From an uncultured SAR324 cluster bacterium (GTDB taxonomy: Bacteria; SAR324; NAC60-12): DNA of 31,683 nucleotides. The stretch lies in contig CABXOR010000018.1 of the NCBI GenBank assembly GCA_902513935.1, positions 1 through 31,683 on the forward strand. Direction: 5' to 3'. The translations under genes were made by a program, and so were the position numbers. The notes under the pieces are model-generated. The model had not been told where the DNA came from. It worked only from the letters and a program-made list of their open reading frames with translations, and searched no databases. Shown here one piece after another: positions 18,029-24,932 of the stretch; positions within the stretch are counted from its first letter, which is position 1; the number at the start of each line of letters is the position of its first letter.

Positions 18029-18436
18029 TCAGGGAGAAATTTTTGCGGGCACACGTTTTCTATTTCTCCTGGAGTCAATTTTACTTTGCCAAATTTTTCC
18101 CAGTTGTTTACGTGTAACACTTGGGAGGCCAGAATCAAACCTGAGTGAGGATTGACCTCGTTTAATCACAGGGATTCCTGAAGGTACAAGCTTTAGGCGT
18201 TTATCCTCATCCTCCTCTAACATGGCAAATTCAAAAAATCCACTGATTTTGCTTTTGACCAGTACCTGCTTATTTACTGTCTCGATCCAACTGAAGTATT
18301 CATCTCCCTTGAGATGGGCTTGAAAGGTGGAACCATCTGGTTGAGCAAAAGTAATTAAAAATGGTGCTGCGGAGACTGCCATTAGATTAAAGGTAAATCC
18401 GGTAAGCATGGCAAATGTCAAGCTGATGAGTTTCAT
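18029..18436 (-). CDS. Stand-alone M6-protease pro-region-like secreted protein
   Basis: This 135-residue protein has a Sec signal peptide (about 1–23, ending AVSAA) and then a segment FAQPDGSTFQAHLKGDEYF followed by SWIETVNKQVLVK, which closely resembles the N-terminal pro-region of M6-family metalloproteases (pattern TQPDG..f...l.GDE.f.w.et.dG). The C-terminus is basic (RKQLGKIWQSKIDSRRNRKR), also a pro-region end type. No catalytic domain follows. It starts 7 bases after the stop of the M6 protease gene and is thus the second gene of that operon. The protease itself lacks such a pro-region. It could be a trans-acting inhibitor or folding chaperone for its neighbour; alternatively it is the 5' remnant of a second M6 gene that lost its catalytic part. 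Confidence 0.7.
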   Translation of the reverse strand: MKLISLTFAMLTGFTFNLMAVSAAPFLITFAQPDGSTFQAHLKGDEYFSWIETVNKQVLVKSKISGFFEFAMLEEDEDKRLKLVPSGIPVIKRGQSSLRFDSGLPSVTRKQLGKIWQSKIDSRRNRKRVPAKISP

Positions 18437-18443
18437 GTTTCTC

Positions 18444-19904
18444 TTATTTGCTGATAGTTAAAGTCATATTGTCCCCGGCTGCACTGATACTGGTGGCACT
18501 GATTCCGGAAGAAGAGTTATCGTAGAGTTTGCTGTTCGGAGTACTGCTGTTATTAAATGTCGCACTATTAGAACTGTAAAACAAATGTGTAGTTCTTCCG
18601 CGAGATGAAGCATTGTCTAGACCGGCGTCATTGGCTTCCTCGAGATCCACCAGTTTCGGTGATTGTGCCTCGCAATTATTGCTACCAGAACAAGAACTAA
18701 GAATATCCTTAACATGCCAGATTGCTACTCCTCCAATGTAGTTACTTCCTGCGTAGGAATTCGAACTAATGTCCCACAGTGTCCCTAAACCTTGATCATA
18801 ACCTCCTGAACTTCGGTTTTCAAAGAGGAAATATTCTCCACTGGTGGAGGTTGTGGCTTTGTAGATTCCACAGGAGGCTGCATGAATATTGCTTTGATAA
18901 ACTGCCGGCAGGGTGATATTGTTTGTCCCGGAAGATACAGTCTGGGGAGTGCAGATACTGAGATTTTCCTTGGACCAGGCACTTAGATGCACAGGTGTTG
19001 CTCCGCTTTTTTCACTGGATGATTTTCTGGTCCAGGACCCGGCCCCCATCAGTCCAAAGTTGCCAATTCCTTCACCTACATTAGAAGTGTCATACAAATC
19101 CGGTAAACGAAAATAAGCATGTCCCAGTTCGTGAGCAATTATACCAATTGTCGCATCCCATGTATTGGTTGAACTGCTCCCCTGACGTTCACCAAACTGT
19201 GAGAGGCCGTTTTGTCCAGTATTTGGCCAACCTAGCAAACTTACGTTGTCCAGCGTCATGAAAGCTTCCCCTGATACATTTGATACATTATTATCCCCAT
19301 TAGCATCACAACCAAGCCCCCCCGCCATTGCCCAAATCCCGCCGGGAGTATTGATACTTGACGCGCTTTCCCCTCCAGCCACCAGAAAAATTACCTGCAG
19401 TTCAGACACACTGAGTTTACCGTTGCTGTCATTGTCATAAGCAGAAAAATTAACACTGGAATCGGCTGCTGTAATTGCTGTAGCAGCGTAACATGACCAT
19501 GAATTTCCCTGTGTGTCAGGATGGTTCTCTGTCATACTGACTGTTACAACACCGTCATTAGTACAGCCTGATGTTTCTGGAACAGGTGTGAATTGGTATT
19601 TGCTGTAAGTCGTCTCGGCTAGGTAATGATTCAGCTGTCCATCACTGGTGCCGAAAATTTTGTCAGCCCAGATGGTTTCGCTACTTTGAAAAGTAGCATT
19701 GGAATACTGTACACGAACGACCAGCAAAGGAACCTTAGTGGATGCAGTCAAGGATCTGCTTGAAGCACAAGTAACTGTGGCAACGGTTGAGCTACTGGAA
19801 GACGTTGAACTGCCACTCTCTTGTTTACTGCAGGAAATGAGGAACAAAAGCAGAGAAATAATTAAAATGATGAAGAGCCTGAGATGTTTTAGAAAATGCT
19901 GCAT
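18444..19904 (-). CDS. M6-family zinc metalloprotease, lipoprotein, with an EF-hand
   Basis: A surface or periplasmic metalloprotease of 486 residues. The lipobox FLIS-C25 is followed by a Ser/Thr-rich linker, so it is lipid-anchored. The catalytic site HELGHAYFRLPD gives H258, E259, H262 and the third ligand D269, with a downstream GLMGAGSW Met-turn, all typical of the immune-inhibitor A/M6 clan. A canonical calcium-binding EF-hand loop lies at 157–168 (DNDSNGKLSVSE), and CDANGDNNVSN is another Asp/Asn-rich candidate calcium site. The mature protein enters the catalytic fold almost directly after the linker, without the usual inhibitory pro-region; a pro-region-like protein is encoded 7 bases downstream. 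The C-terminus ends in a Ser/Asn-rich beta region. Confidence 0.9.
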   Translation of the reverse strand: MQHFLKHLRLFIILIISLLLFLISCSKQESGSSTSSSSSTVATVTCASSRSLTASTKVPLLVVRVQYSNATFQSSETIWADKIFGTSDGQLNHYLAETTYSKYQFTPVPETSGCTNDGVVTVSMTENHPDTQGNSWSCYAATAITAADSSVNFSAYDNDSNGKLSVSELQVIFLVAGGESASSINTPGGIWAMAGGLGCDANGDNNVSNVSGEAFMTLDNVSLLGWPNTGQNGLSQFGERQGSSSTNTWDATIGIIAHELGHAYFRLPDLYDTSNVGEGIGNFGLMGAGSWTRKSSSEKSGATPVHLSAWSKENLSICTPQTVSSGTNNITLPAVYQSNIHAASCGIYKATTSTSGEYFLFENRSSGGYDQGLGTLWDISSNSYAGSNYIGGVAIWHVKDILSSCSGSNNCEAQSPKLVDLEEANDAGLDNASSRGRTTHLFYSSNSATFNNSSTPNSKLYDNSSSGISATSISAAGDNMTLTISK

Positions 19905-19959
19905 ATAGAAGATTTTATTGAAGTTTATTGCTTATCAAATAACAATACTCTACACGGAA

Positions 19960-19973
19960 TGGCGGAGAGGGAG
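19960..19973 (-). other. Possible tRNA-Ser 3'-end remnant (attachment-site-like)
   Basis: Read on the - strand the bases are CTCCCTCTCCGCCA, which fit a tRNA-Ser 3' end: part of the T-stem, acceptor strand CCTCTCC, discriminator G and CCA. The T-loop consensus is not present next to it, so only 14 bases match. Chance cannot be excluded. Confidence 0.3.
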
Positions 19974-20034
19974 TCATCCACATTTAGACATTAAATTATT
20001 GATATTATATCATAAATATTATTTACTATTTAAA

Positions 20035-20056
20035 TATACCCCCATTTATACCCCCA
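20035..20056 (+). repeat. Short direct repeat, 10-base unit on a 12-base period
   Basis: TATACCCCCA occurs at 20035–20044 and 20047–20056. Spacing is about one helical turn, the geometry of paired protein-binding sites. No function is assigned. Confidence 0.6.
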
Positions 20057-20213
20057 AATAACACGCTCAATAGAATTTTCATTTTGAGGATTACTGAGCT
20101 ATTTACGTCCATAATTATAGAATCTTTTATCAAATAAATATATTGGATTTGTTCTTTGTTTGAATATTTTAAATGAGAGGAGTTACTTTGGGAGCTGAAT
20201 ATCAGGGCTGATA

Positions 20214-20234
20214 GACACCTATATGGACACCTAT
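20214..20234 (+). repeat. Short direct repeat, 9-base unit on a 12-base period
   Basis: GACACCTAT occurs at 20214–20222 and 20226–20234, just before the 3' end of the DMFase-like gene. The 12-base period is the same as that of the repeat at 20035. Confidence 0.6.
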
Positions 20235-20245
20235 CCGAACAAGAA

Positions 20246-22465
20246 TTAATATACCTCTTTTCCAAAATCAGAATTAGGATCAAGAAAGCGTTTAATTACA
20301 TTGCGAAGCAACTTTGAAATATTGTTGTTGTAATCATTGCAAGGCAAGCTCCCACAGAACGTGATTGAACCGACGGAAAAGACCGCACCACCGTTAGCAG
20401 TTTGGTAAAATACCATATCAGCGCGGATTAGGTTTTTGATGGAATCACCTGGCCAAGTACCCGTATGCGTCAATTGTTCTTCTGGTACTAGAACGAAAAA
20501 GTCCTCTGCATCTCCAGTATAATCACGACTGTGGCCTTCTGAACTTGCTAAGACGACTGCATTTTCTGGAGTACCTAATCGAACATCTGCACGGTCCAAT
20601 TCGAATCCTGCAGCACCACCCCCAGAAAGTCCAAAATCACCAAGCCTCTTATCGTCAATGCCTTTAAAAGCCCAAGAAAATCGCGATTCAAAGGAAGCCT
20701 CTAGACGCTGGTAATAGGATCCAAAAAAAGTTCCCTGAGCTGAAAAACCGACTCCAGCGATTTGCTGAGGCGGACGACCATTACGTCGCCAAAGCCCACC
20801 ATATTCACCGTCAAATGCATTATAATATTCTCCCGGTTCAGCTGCCCAGGCACGGATACCACCTTCTCCTCGACGAATTTCGATGACACTCTTTTCTTCT
20901 AGATGCATTGCCACTTTCCAGTAAAAACCGTTGCCTCCCAAATATACAAATCGGCCACCCCCGTCTCGGTATGCCTCAATTGCATCCAGAGTCTTATTTG
21001 TGTGATATTCTGGGTGAGTTGCTGTCAGCACAGTGCGATAGGGTTCGAGAACAAGCCGACCTTCTTCATGCACCTCTTGATCCGATATAAGGTCATAAGA
21101 GAATTCCTGTTCCTCCAACCAATCAATTAGATGAGTGTCGGCCTGTAAATGCCTAAGTCCAGAGCCATTTTGATCTACAATAGAGAAATAACCAGGCCGC
21201 ATTGTCAAAATTGGGCGAAGAGCAGAGGAGTGACAGATTCCGCTTCCATCAGTGTGGAAATTATAGGTTGAGAGTCCGTATTCTGGATGATCGCCAGAGT
21301 TCCATGGATAAGCATCCCAGTCCTTTGCCCTTTTTCTCCAAAGATCACCAAATTCACCTCTCGCGTAGTTTGCATAAATAACGTAGGTGAATGTAGGAAT
21401 GATAAGACACAGATCCGCTGTGTTCTTGCCCTTTGGAGGACAAATCACAAAAGGAATGATATCTTCTTGATCCCTACACTTTAACTTAGCACCATATAAT
21501 CCGGAGTCGAGGTCATCCGGAACAAGAAAGCTAAAATCAGTTTGCCAGTCACAATCGTGTAAGTCATCATCATGAAAGTGAATGGCCCCATACTGTTCAG
21601 GTGCATGCCGCCAACACATCTCTTTCGCTGACCAATTTGACCCGGTCATTGCACGGGCTGGCAAATTGACTAGTCGTCCGTTGAGTTCGTGAGAGCCGTT
21701 ATCAATCAGTCTTGTCGACGACATTTCTTTCGCAAAATCCCAGTCGGCAAAACATCTCTCATTTCTGAGAATAGGAAAATTCTCCACGCCTAGAGCAAAG
21801 CTATGTATCCTGGGACGTTCTATCTTGCCATTGAAATAGGAACTTACACAATCTTTCTGTTCTGCGCCGAAGAGCAGCGGAGAAGACATCCTATCTAGTG
21901 GCATATCGAGATTTATTGTTTCGATTATGGCAGTCGGCTCTGTATGTTTGGCTGAAAGAGGCAGACAGCCTACAGACAAAGTTTGCTCTGCAGCATCATA
22001 GGCTATCCATACAGTATACCAGTGCCTGATATGTAGGGGTTTTGCGTGGTTGATGTTATTTTTTCCGATCTCACCAAACAGTGTCCCGTCCTTTTTTATT
22101 CCGAGTACACCACCACTTCTTTTCTGATCACCCCAGGATATAATTGCCTGACGCCCTTTCTTTGGCGTTGTAGGCCAAATTGTGGTAGACATTGTAAAGC
22201 TGTTCAAGTCTTCAAGGGGTCGGGCAGAATCAACAATCCCATAAGAACCAAGGTGAATATTCTGGATGCGTGATGGATATTGGCCAGTGAAAGATGCATC
22301 AACGCTTTTCTCACGAATGCCCGGTCCTACCGGATTGGGATCAGAGCAGCGAATGCGAACAAGGCTTGCTTGAAATGGAACGTTAAATGTTGAGCTGACT
22401 TTAAATTCCAATGTATCACCAGGACGTGCAGATAACTTATTCACGTAACCGATTAGAGGGATCAT
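20246..22465 (-). CDS. N,N-dimethylformamidase large-subunit-like iron amidohydrolase
   Basis: A 739-residue homologue of the large subunit of N,N-dimethylformamidase, which hydrolyses DMF and related formamides. Residues about 75–225 look like a LamG/concanavalin-type domain (NSFTMSTTIWP, GVLGIKKDGTLFGEIG); the catalytic part spans about 340–730. Compared with the published Paracoccus enzyme as I remember it (a two-Tyr, one-carboxylate mononuclear iron centre), the corresponding residues appear kept: Y361, Y401, H484 and E486 in ATHPEYH, N512 in YLGGNGF and E622 in GFELDRAD. The small (about 130-residue) subunit of the characterised enzyme is not encoded nearby. The true substrate may be another amide. 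An amidase tail lies 168 bases upstream. No clear Shine-Dalgarno is seen. Confidence 0.85.
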   Translation of the reverse strand: MIPLIGYVNKLSARPGDTLEFKVSSTFNVPFQASLVRIRCSDPNPVGPGIREKSVDASFTGQYPSRIQNIHLGSYGIVDSARPLEDLNSFTMSTTIWPTTPKKGRQAIISWGDQKRSGGVLGIKKDGTLFGEIGKNNINHAKPLHIRHWYTVWIAYDAAEQTLSVGCLPLSAKHTEPTAIIETINLDMPLDRMSSPLLFGAEQKDCVSSYFNGKIERPRIHSFALGVENFPILRNERCFADWDFAKEMSSTRLIDNGSHELNGRLVNLPARAMTGSNWSAKEMCWRHAPEQYGAIHFHDDDLHDCDWQTDFSFLVPDDLDSGLYGAKLKCRDQEDIIPFVICPPKGKNTADLCLIIPTFTYVIYANYARGEFGDLWRKRAKDWDAYPWNSGDHPEYGLSTYNFHTDGSGICHSSALRPILTMRPGYFSIVDQNGSGLRHLQADTHLIDWLEEQEFSYDLISDQEVHEEGRLVLEPYRTVLTATHPEYHTNKTLDAIEAYRDGGGRFVYLGGNGFYWKVAMHLEEKSVIEIRRGEGGIRAWAAEPGEYYNAFDGEYGGLWRRNGRPPQQIAGVGFSAQGTFFGSYYQRLEASFESRFSWAFKGIDDKRLGDFGLSGGGAAGFELDRADVRLGTPENAVVLASSEGHSRDYTGDAEDFFVLVPEEQLTHTGTWPGDSIKNLIRADMVFYQTANGGAVFSVGSITFCGSLPCNDYNNNISKLLRNVIKRFLDPNSDFGKEVY

Positions 22466-22632
22466 TTTGATTTTTTTAAATTAAATTTAAACCTGTTTAA
22501 AGAAAAAATTCTAACAATATTAATCATTACAAAAGGTTACTGTTTCCAACTATTTAAGAATGTATCTGTTTAACTCATAATATTCCAATTGAAAGTACAG
22601 GGTATTCCCAAATCATCCCGATAGAAAGGTGC

Positions 22633-22749
22633 TTATTTAGTTAAGACTGATAATCGTGGTTCTACACTCCAGAAATTCAGTTCACGCTCAACTGTTCGAG
22701 CGATGCGCAAAAGCTTAGCCTCTGTAAAAGGTGCACCAATAAATTGTAG
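22633..22749 (-). pseudogene. C-terminal remnant of an amidase-signature-family protein
   Basis: About 38 codons read LQFIGAPFTEAKLLRIARTV followed by ERELNFWSVEPRLS and a stop. This is the typical C-terminus of GatA-type amidases (LQLIGRPFDEATLLR.A...E). Upstream of the LQFIG the frame continues with unrelated sequence and then runs into the tRNA fragment, so the rest of the amidase, including its Ser-Ser-Lys site, is gone. The remnant lies upstream of and in the same direction as the DMFase-like gene, so the two may once have formed an amide-degrading operon. Confidence 0.6.
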
Positions 22750-22811
22750 AACAAAAGTGGCACAATTTAATAATTTCCAAGATGTAAAAATTTGTAAATC
22801 GTTGATATTGC

Positions 22812-22861
22812 TGGTGCGGGTTGAGAGACTCGAACTCCCAACAATCAGACTCCAAATCTCA
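22812..22861 (-). pseudogene. 3' half of a tRNA (anticodon arm to CCA), 5' half missing
   Basis: On the - strand this reads as tRNA positions 27–76: anticodon stem TGAGA/TCTGA with one G–G mismatch, 7-base loop TTTGGAG (anticodon would be TGG at 22852–22854), 5-base variable loop, T-arm GGGAG-TTCGAGT-CTCTC, acceptor strand AACCCGC, discriminator A and encoded CCA. No D-arm or matching 5' acceptor strand (GCGGGTT) exists on the upstream side. This is the form left at one end of an element that integrated at a tRNA 3' end. The Pro assignment from TGG is tentative. Confidence 0.7.
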
Positions 22862-23402
22862 ATTGTTGGAATAGTAAAGATAAACAAGGATAATAATATT
22901 AATATACTATAGCATTAATCTATTCCTGCCTCTCCCCAGTATATCCTAGTTATTTAATCTTAGTGGAACGAGAATGGAACGAGAATTTGTTATCTTACTT
23001 TATTGAACCATACCTGAAAATCAATCTAACACAGTTTTAACATTTCGCCGAATATTACTATCTGTCTAGCTTCTTTTTAAATCATCTAACATTATTTAAT
23101 TCATGTATGCAGAATAGTCAGTGTTCATATCTTTGTGTATGTCGTTACGCATGATGAGCTCATCAGCAGCACAAACTACAATTACGCTATGAAACAGATG
23201 CCATCTCCTGAGGGAATACCCAACTACCGTATCAATGTAATACTTCTCATATTATTTGGATGAAGAACACCTGAATAAAGCAGAGGGGGCTGAGGGCACA
23301 AAACGGGTATCAAGCTATATATATCACCCCATCAACCTACAAGAGATAGACTTTAGGTTTGTTATCTTATTATACATAGTCAAATTGTGAGTTTTTTGAT
23401 AA
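22862..23402. other. Gene-poor AT-rich junction region
   Basis: No recognisable gene. It holds an 11-base tandem repeat (22964–22985), a 14-base palindrome (23152–23165), and a + strand open frame of about 50 codons ending near 23264 with no family resemblance. It lies between the tRNA fragment and the CinA/MoaB-like remnant and looks like decayed sequence at a recombination boundary. Confidence 0.5.
22964..22985 (+). repeat. 11-base perfect tandem repeat
   Basis: TGGAACGAGAA is present twice in a row, about 100 bases from the tRNA fragment. Its size and position are like those of the direct repeats at 20035 and 20214. Confidence 0.7.
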
Positions 23403-23489
23403 ATGAAAAATCCATCTGCATCCATGCTTGTTATTGGTGATGAAGTCATGTCCGGGAAGAAACATGAATTAAATATAAAACATTTATCA
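23403..23489 (+). pseudogene. N-terminal remnant of a CinA/MoaB-like molybdopterin-binding-domain protein
   Basis: The first 29 codons read MKNPSASMLVIGDEVMSGKK followed by HELNIKHLS. This is the usual start of the MoCF/CinA domain (..aa.lviGdEilsG...D.N...la). After 23489 the similarity ends and the frame becomes antisense to the 3' end of the hydantoinase gene, whose stop codon is at 23493. The gene was therefore cut within 4 bases of the end of the hydantoinase. It is too short to be functional and marks a likely recombination point. Confidence 0.6.
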
Positions 23490-23492
23490 GTA

Positions 23493-24908
23493 TTAGAACC
23501 CATTAAATTCGCCTCTTTTTTGAAAATTACCATAAAAAGGTTCTCCCAACCATTTTTCATTATCTACTATTTTTTTACCACGTAAAATGACTTTTTTAAC
23601 ACGACCAGTCACTTCTTTTCCTTCAAATAATGAATAATCGCAATTACTAAAATTTTTATCTGATGATAATATATGTTTCTCATTTGGATCAAAAATTACA
23701 ATGTCAGCATCACTACCAATCGCAATTGTTCCTTTTTTCGGAAACAATCCAAAGATTTTTGCTGGATTGGTTGACATTAACTGAATAAATCTGTTCATTG
23801 AAAGTCTACCTCTATTAACACCACCATCAAATACAACCGTCATTCTATCTTGTAAACCTGGAGCACCATTTGGAATTTTGGAAAAATTATTTCTACCAAA
23901 TGGTTTTTGATTTATTCTACCAAGATGCCCCTCCTTCATACAGTATGGACAATGATCAGTTGCAATAACCTGCAAGTCATCAAACTTTAAAGCCCTCCAT
24001 AGATCATTTTGAGCTTCTTTTGAACGAATAGGAGGGCTCATAACAAATTTTGCTACGTCAAAACTATCATCTTGGTAAACACTTTCGTCAAAAAACAAAT
24101 AGTGTGGACATGTTTCTGCAAATGCTGGTATTCCTCTATCACGTGCTTCGACAACATGTTTAAGAGCTTCTATTGCTGAGAGATGTACAAAATAAACAGG
24201 AGCTTCAGCAAGTTCAGCTAGACAAATTCCACGATGAGTCGCTTCTCCTTCCAACAATGAAGGTCTAGTCAGATTGTGATAGCGAGGTGAAGTATGTCCT
24301 TGTTCAAGTGCTTCGCGAATGAGTTGTTCAATAACAATTCCATTCTCAGCATGAAGACTTATCATTCCACCACAATGGCCAACTAATTTTAGAGCTTGGA
24401 AAATAGCACTGTCATCAACCATCATTTTGCCAGGATATGCCATAAACAATTTAAAACTTGTAATACCTTCGTCAAAGATTGCCTTCTTGATTTCAGCTAA
24501 TGATTGTTTGTCAATGTGTCTTGTTATCAGATGAAACCCATAATCAATTGAAGCTTTTCCTTCTGCCCGTTGCAATGCTTTTTCAATTGATTCCAATACA
24601 CCTATATCTTCACCTTGAAATGCAAAATCTAATATGGTTGTAGTACCACCAAAAGCGGCTGCTTTTGTTCCTGAGAGGAAATCATCAGCTGTTGTTGAAT
24701 CTCCAAAAGTATTTTCTAAATGAGTATGACAATCTATTCCGCCAGGAAATACGAGCATACCAGTTGCATCTACCACCTCATAATCTAAACCATGCTCTAA
24801 ATTTTCACCAATACATTTTATTCGTTCATTTTCAATTAAAATGTCGGCAGTATAGTCATCTATAGCAGTAACAATTCTTCCGTTTTTAATTATCATATGA
24901 CTAGACAT
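23493..24908 (-). CDS. Hydantoinase / dihydropyrimidinase
   Basis: A cyclic-amide hydrolase of the amidohydrolase superfamily (471 residues), which opens hydantoin or dihydropyrimidine rings to N-carbamoyl amino acids. The binuclear metal site is complete: H61 and H63 (DCHTHLE), carbamylated K153 (SFKLFMAYPG), H186, H242 and D318 (ATDHCPY). Tyr158 after the lysine is the usual stereochemistry-gate residue. FGGTTTILDFAF is also typical. Length matches D-hydantoinases. It is the last gene of the - strand cluster, 24 bases after the DapA-like gene. No N-carbamoyl-amino-acid hydrolase is seen; the only amidase nearby is a fragment. The true substrate may be another cyclic amide or imide. Confidence 0.92.
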   Translation of the reverse strand: MSSHMIIKNGRIVTAIDDYTADILIENERIKCIGENLEHGLDYEVVDATGMLVFPGGIDCHTHLENTFGDSTTADDFLSGTKAAAFGGTTTILDFAFQGEDIGVLESIEKALQRAEGKASIDYGFHLITRHIDKQSLAEIKKAIFDEGITSFKLFMAYPGKMMVDDSAIFQALKLVGHCGGMISLHAENGIVIEQLIREALEQGHTSPRYHNLTRPSLLEGEATHRGICLAELAEAPVYFVHLSAIEALKHVVEARDRGIPAFAETCPHYLFFDESVYQDDSFDVAKFVMSPPIRSKEAQNDLWRALKFDDLQVIATDHCPYCMKEGHLGRINQKPFGRNNFSKIPNGAPGLQDRMTVVFDGGVNRGRLSMNRFIQLMSTNPAKIFGLFPKKGTIAIGSDADIVIFDPNEKHILSSDKNFSNCDYSLFEGKEVTGRVKKVILRGKKIVDNEKWLGEPFYGNFQKRGEFNGF

Positions 24909-24932
24909 ATATTTTTTCTATCTATTCGTAAA

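Larger units (their letters stand above)
19905..20245. other. AT-rich gene-free stretch between the protease and the DMFase-like gene
   Basis: No convincing gene is seen. The stretch holds upstream sequence for the M6 protease, a 14-base match to a tRNA-Ser 3' end (19960–19973), and two short direct repeats each with a 12-base period (20035–20056 and 20214–20234). Open frames here are short and of low-complexity composition. It separates the housekeeping block from the accessory part of the window. Confidence 0.6.

Noticed and set aside
17956..18138. A 60-codon - strand frame overlapping the end of the pro-region-like gene, considered as a frameshifted continuation
   Set aside because: It resembles neither an M6 catalytic domain nor a pro-region, and the pro-region-like protein already ends in a plausible way.
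20026..20283. An 85-codon - strand frame downstream of the DMFase-like gene, considered as a small subunit
   Set aside because: Low-complexity, Ile/Leu/Ser-rich composition with no similarity to the DMFase small subunit; it overlaps the end of the large gene in another frame.
22703..22912. A + strand reading frame containing VERLELPTIRLQ
   Set aside because: This peptide is what results from translating the reverse complement of a tRNA 3' half; the sequence is explained by the tRNA fragment.
23152..23165. Perfect 14-base palindrome TGATGAGCTCATCA as an operator
   Set aside because: One or two such palindromes are expected by chance in a window this size, and no gene start is close.
23100..23264. 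Open + strand stretch containing MKQMPSPEGIPNYRI as a gene remnant
   Set aside because: No family recognised and no start signal, so it is noted only within the gene-poor region.
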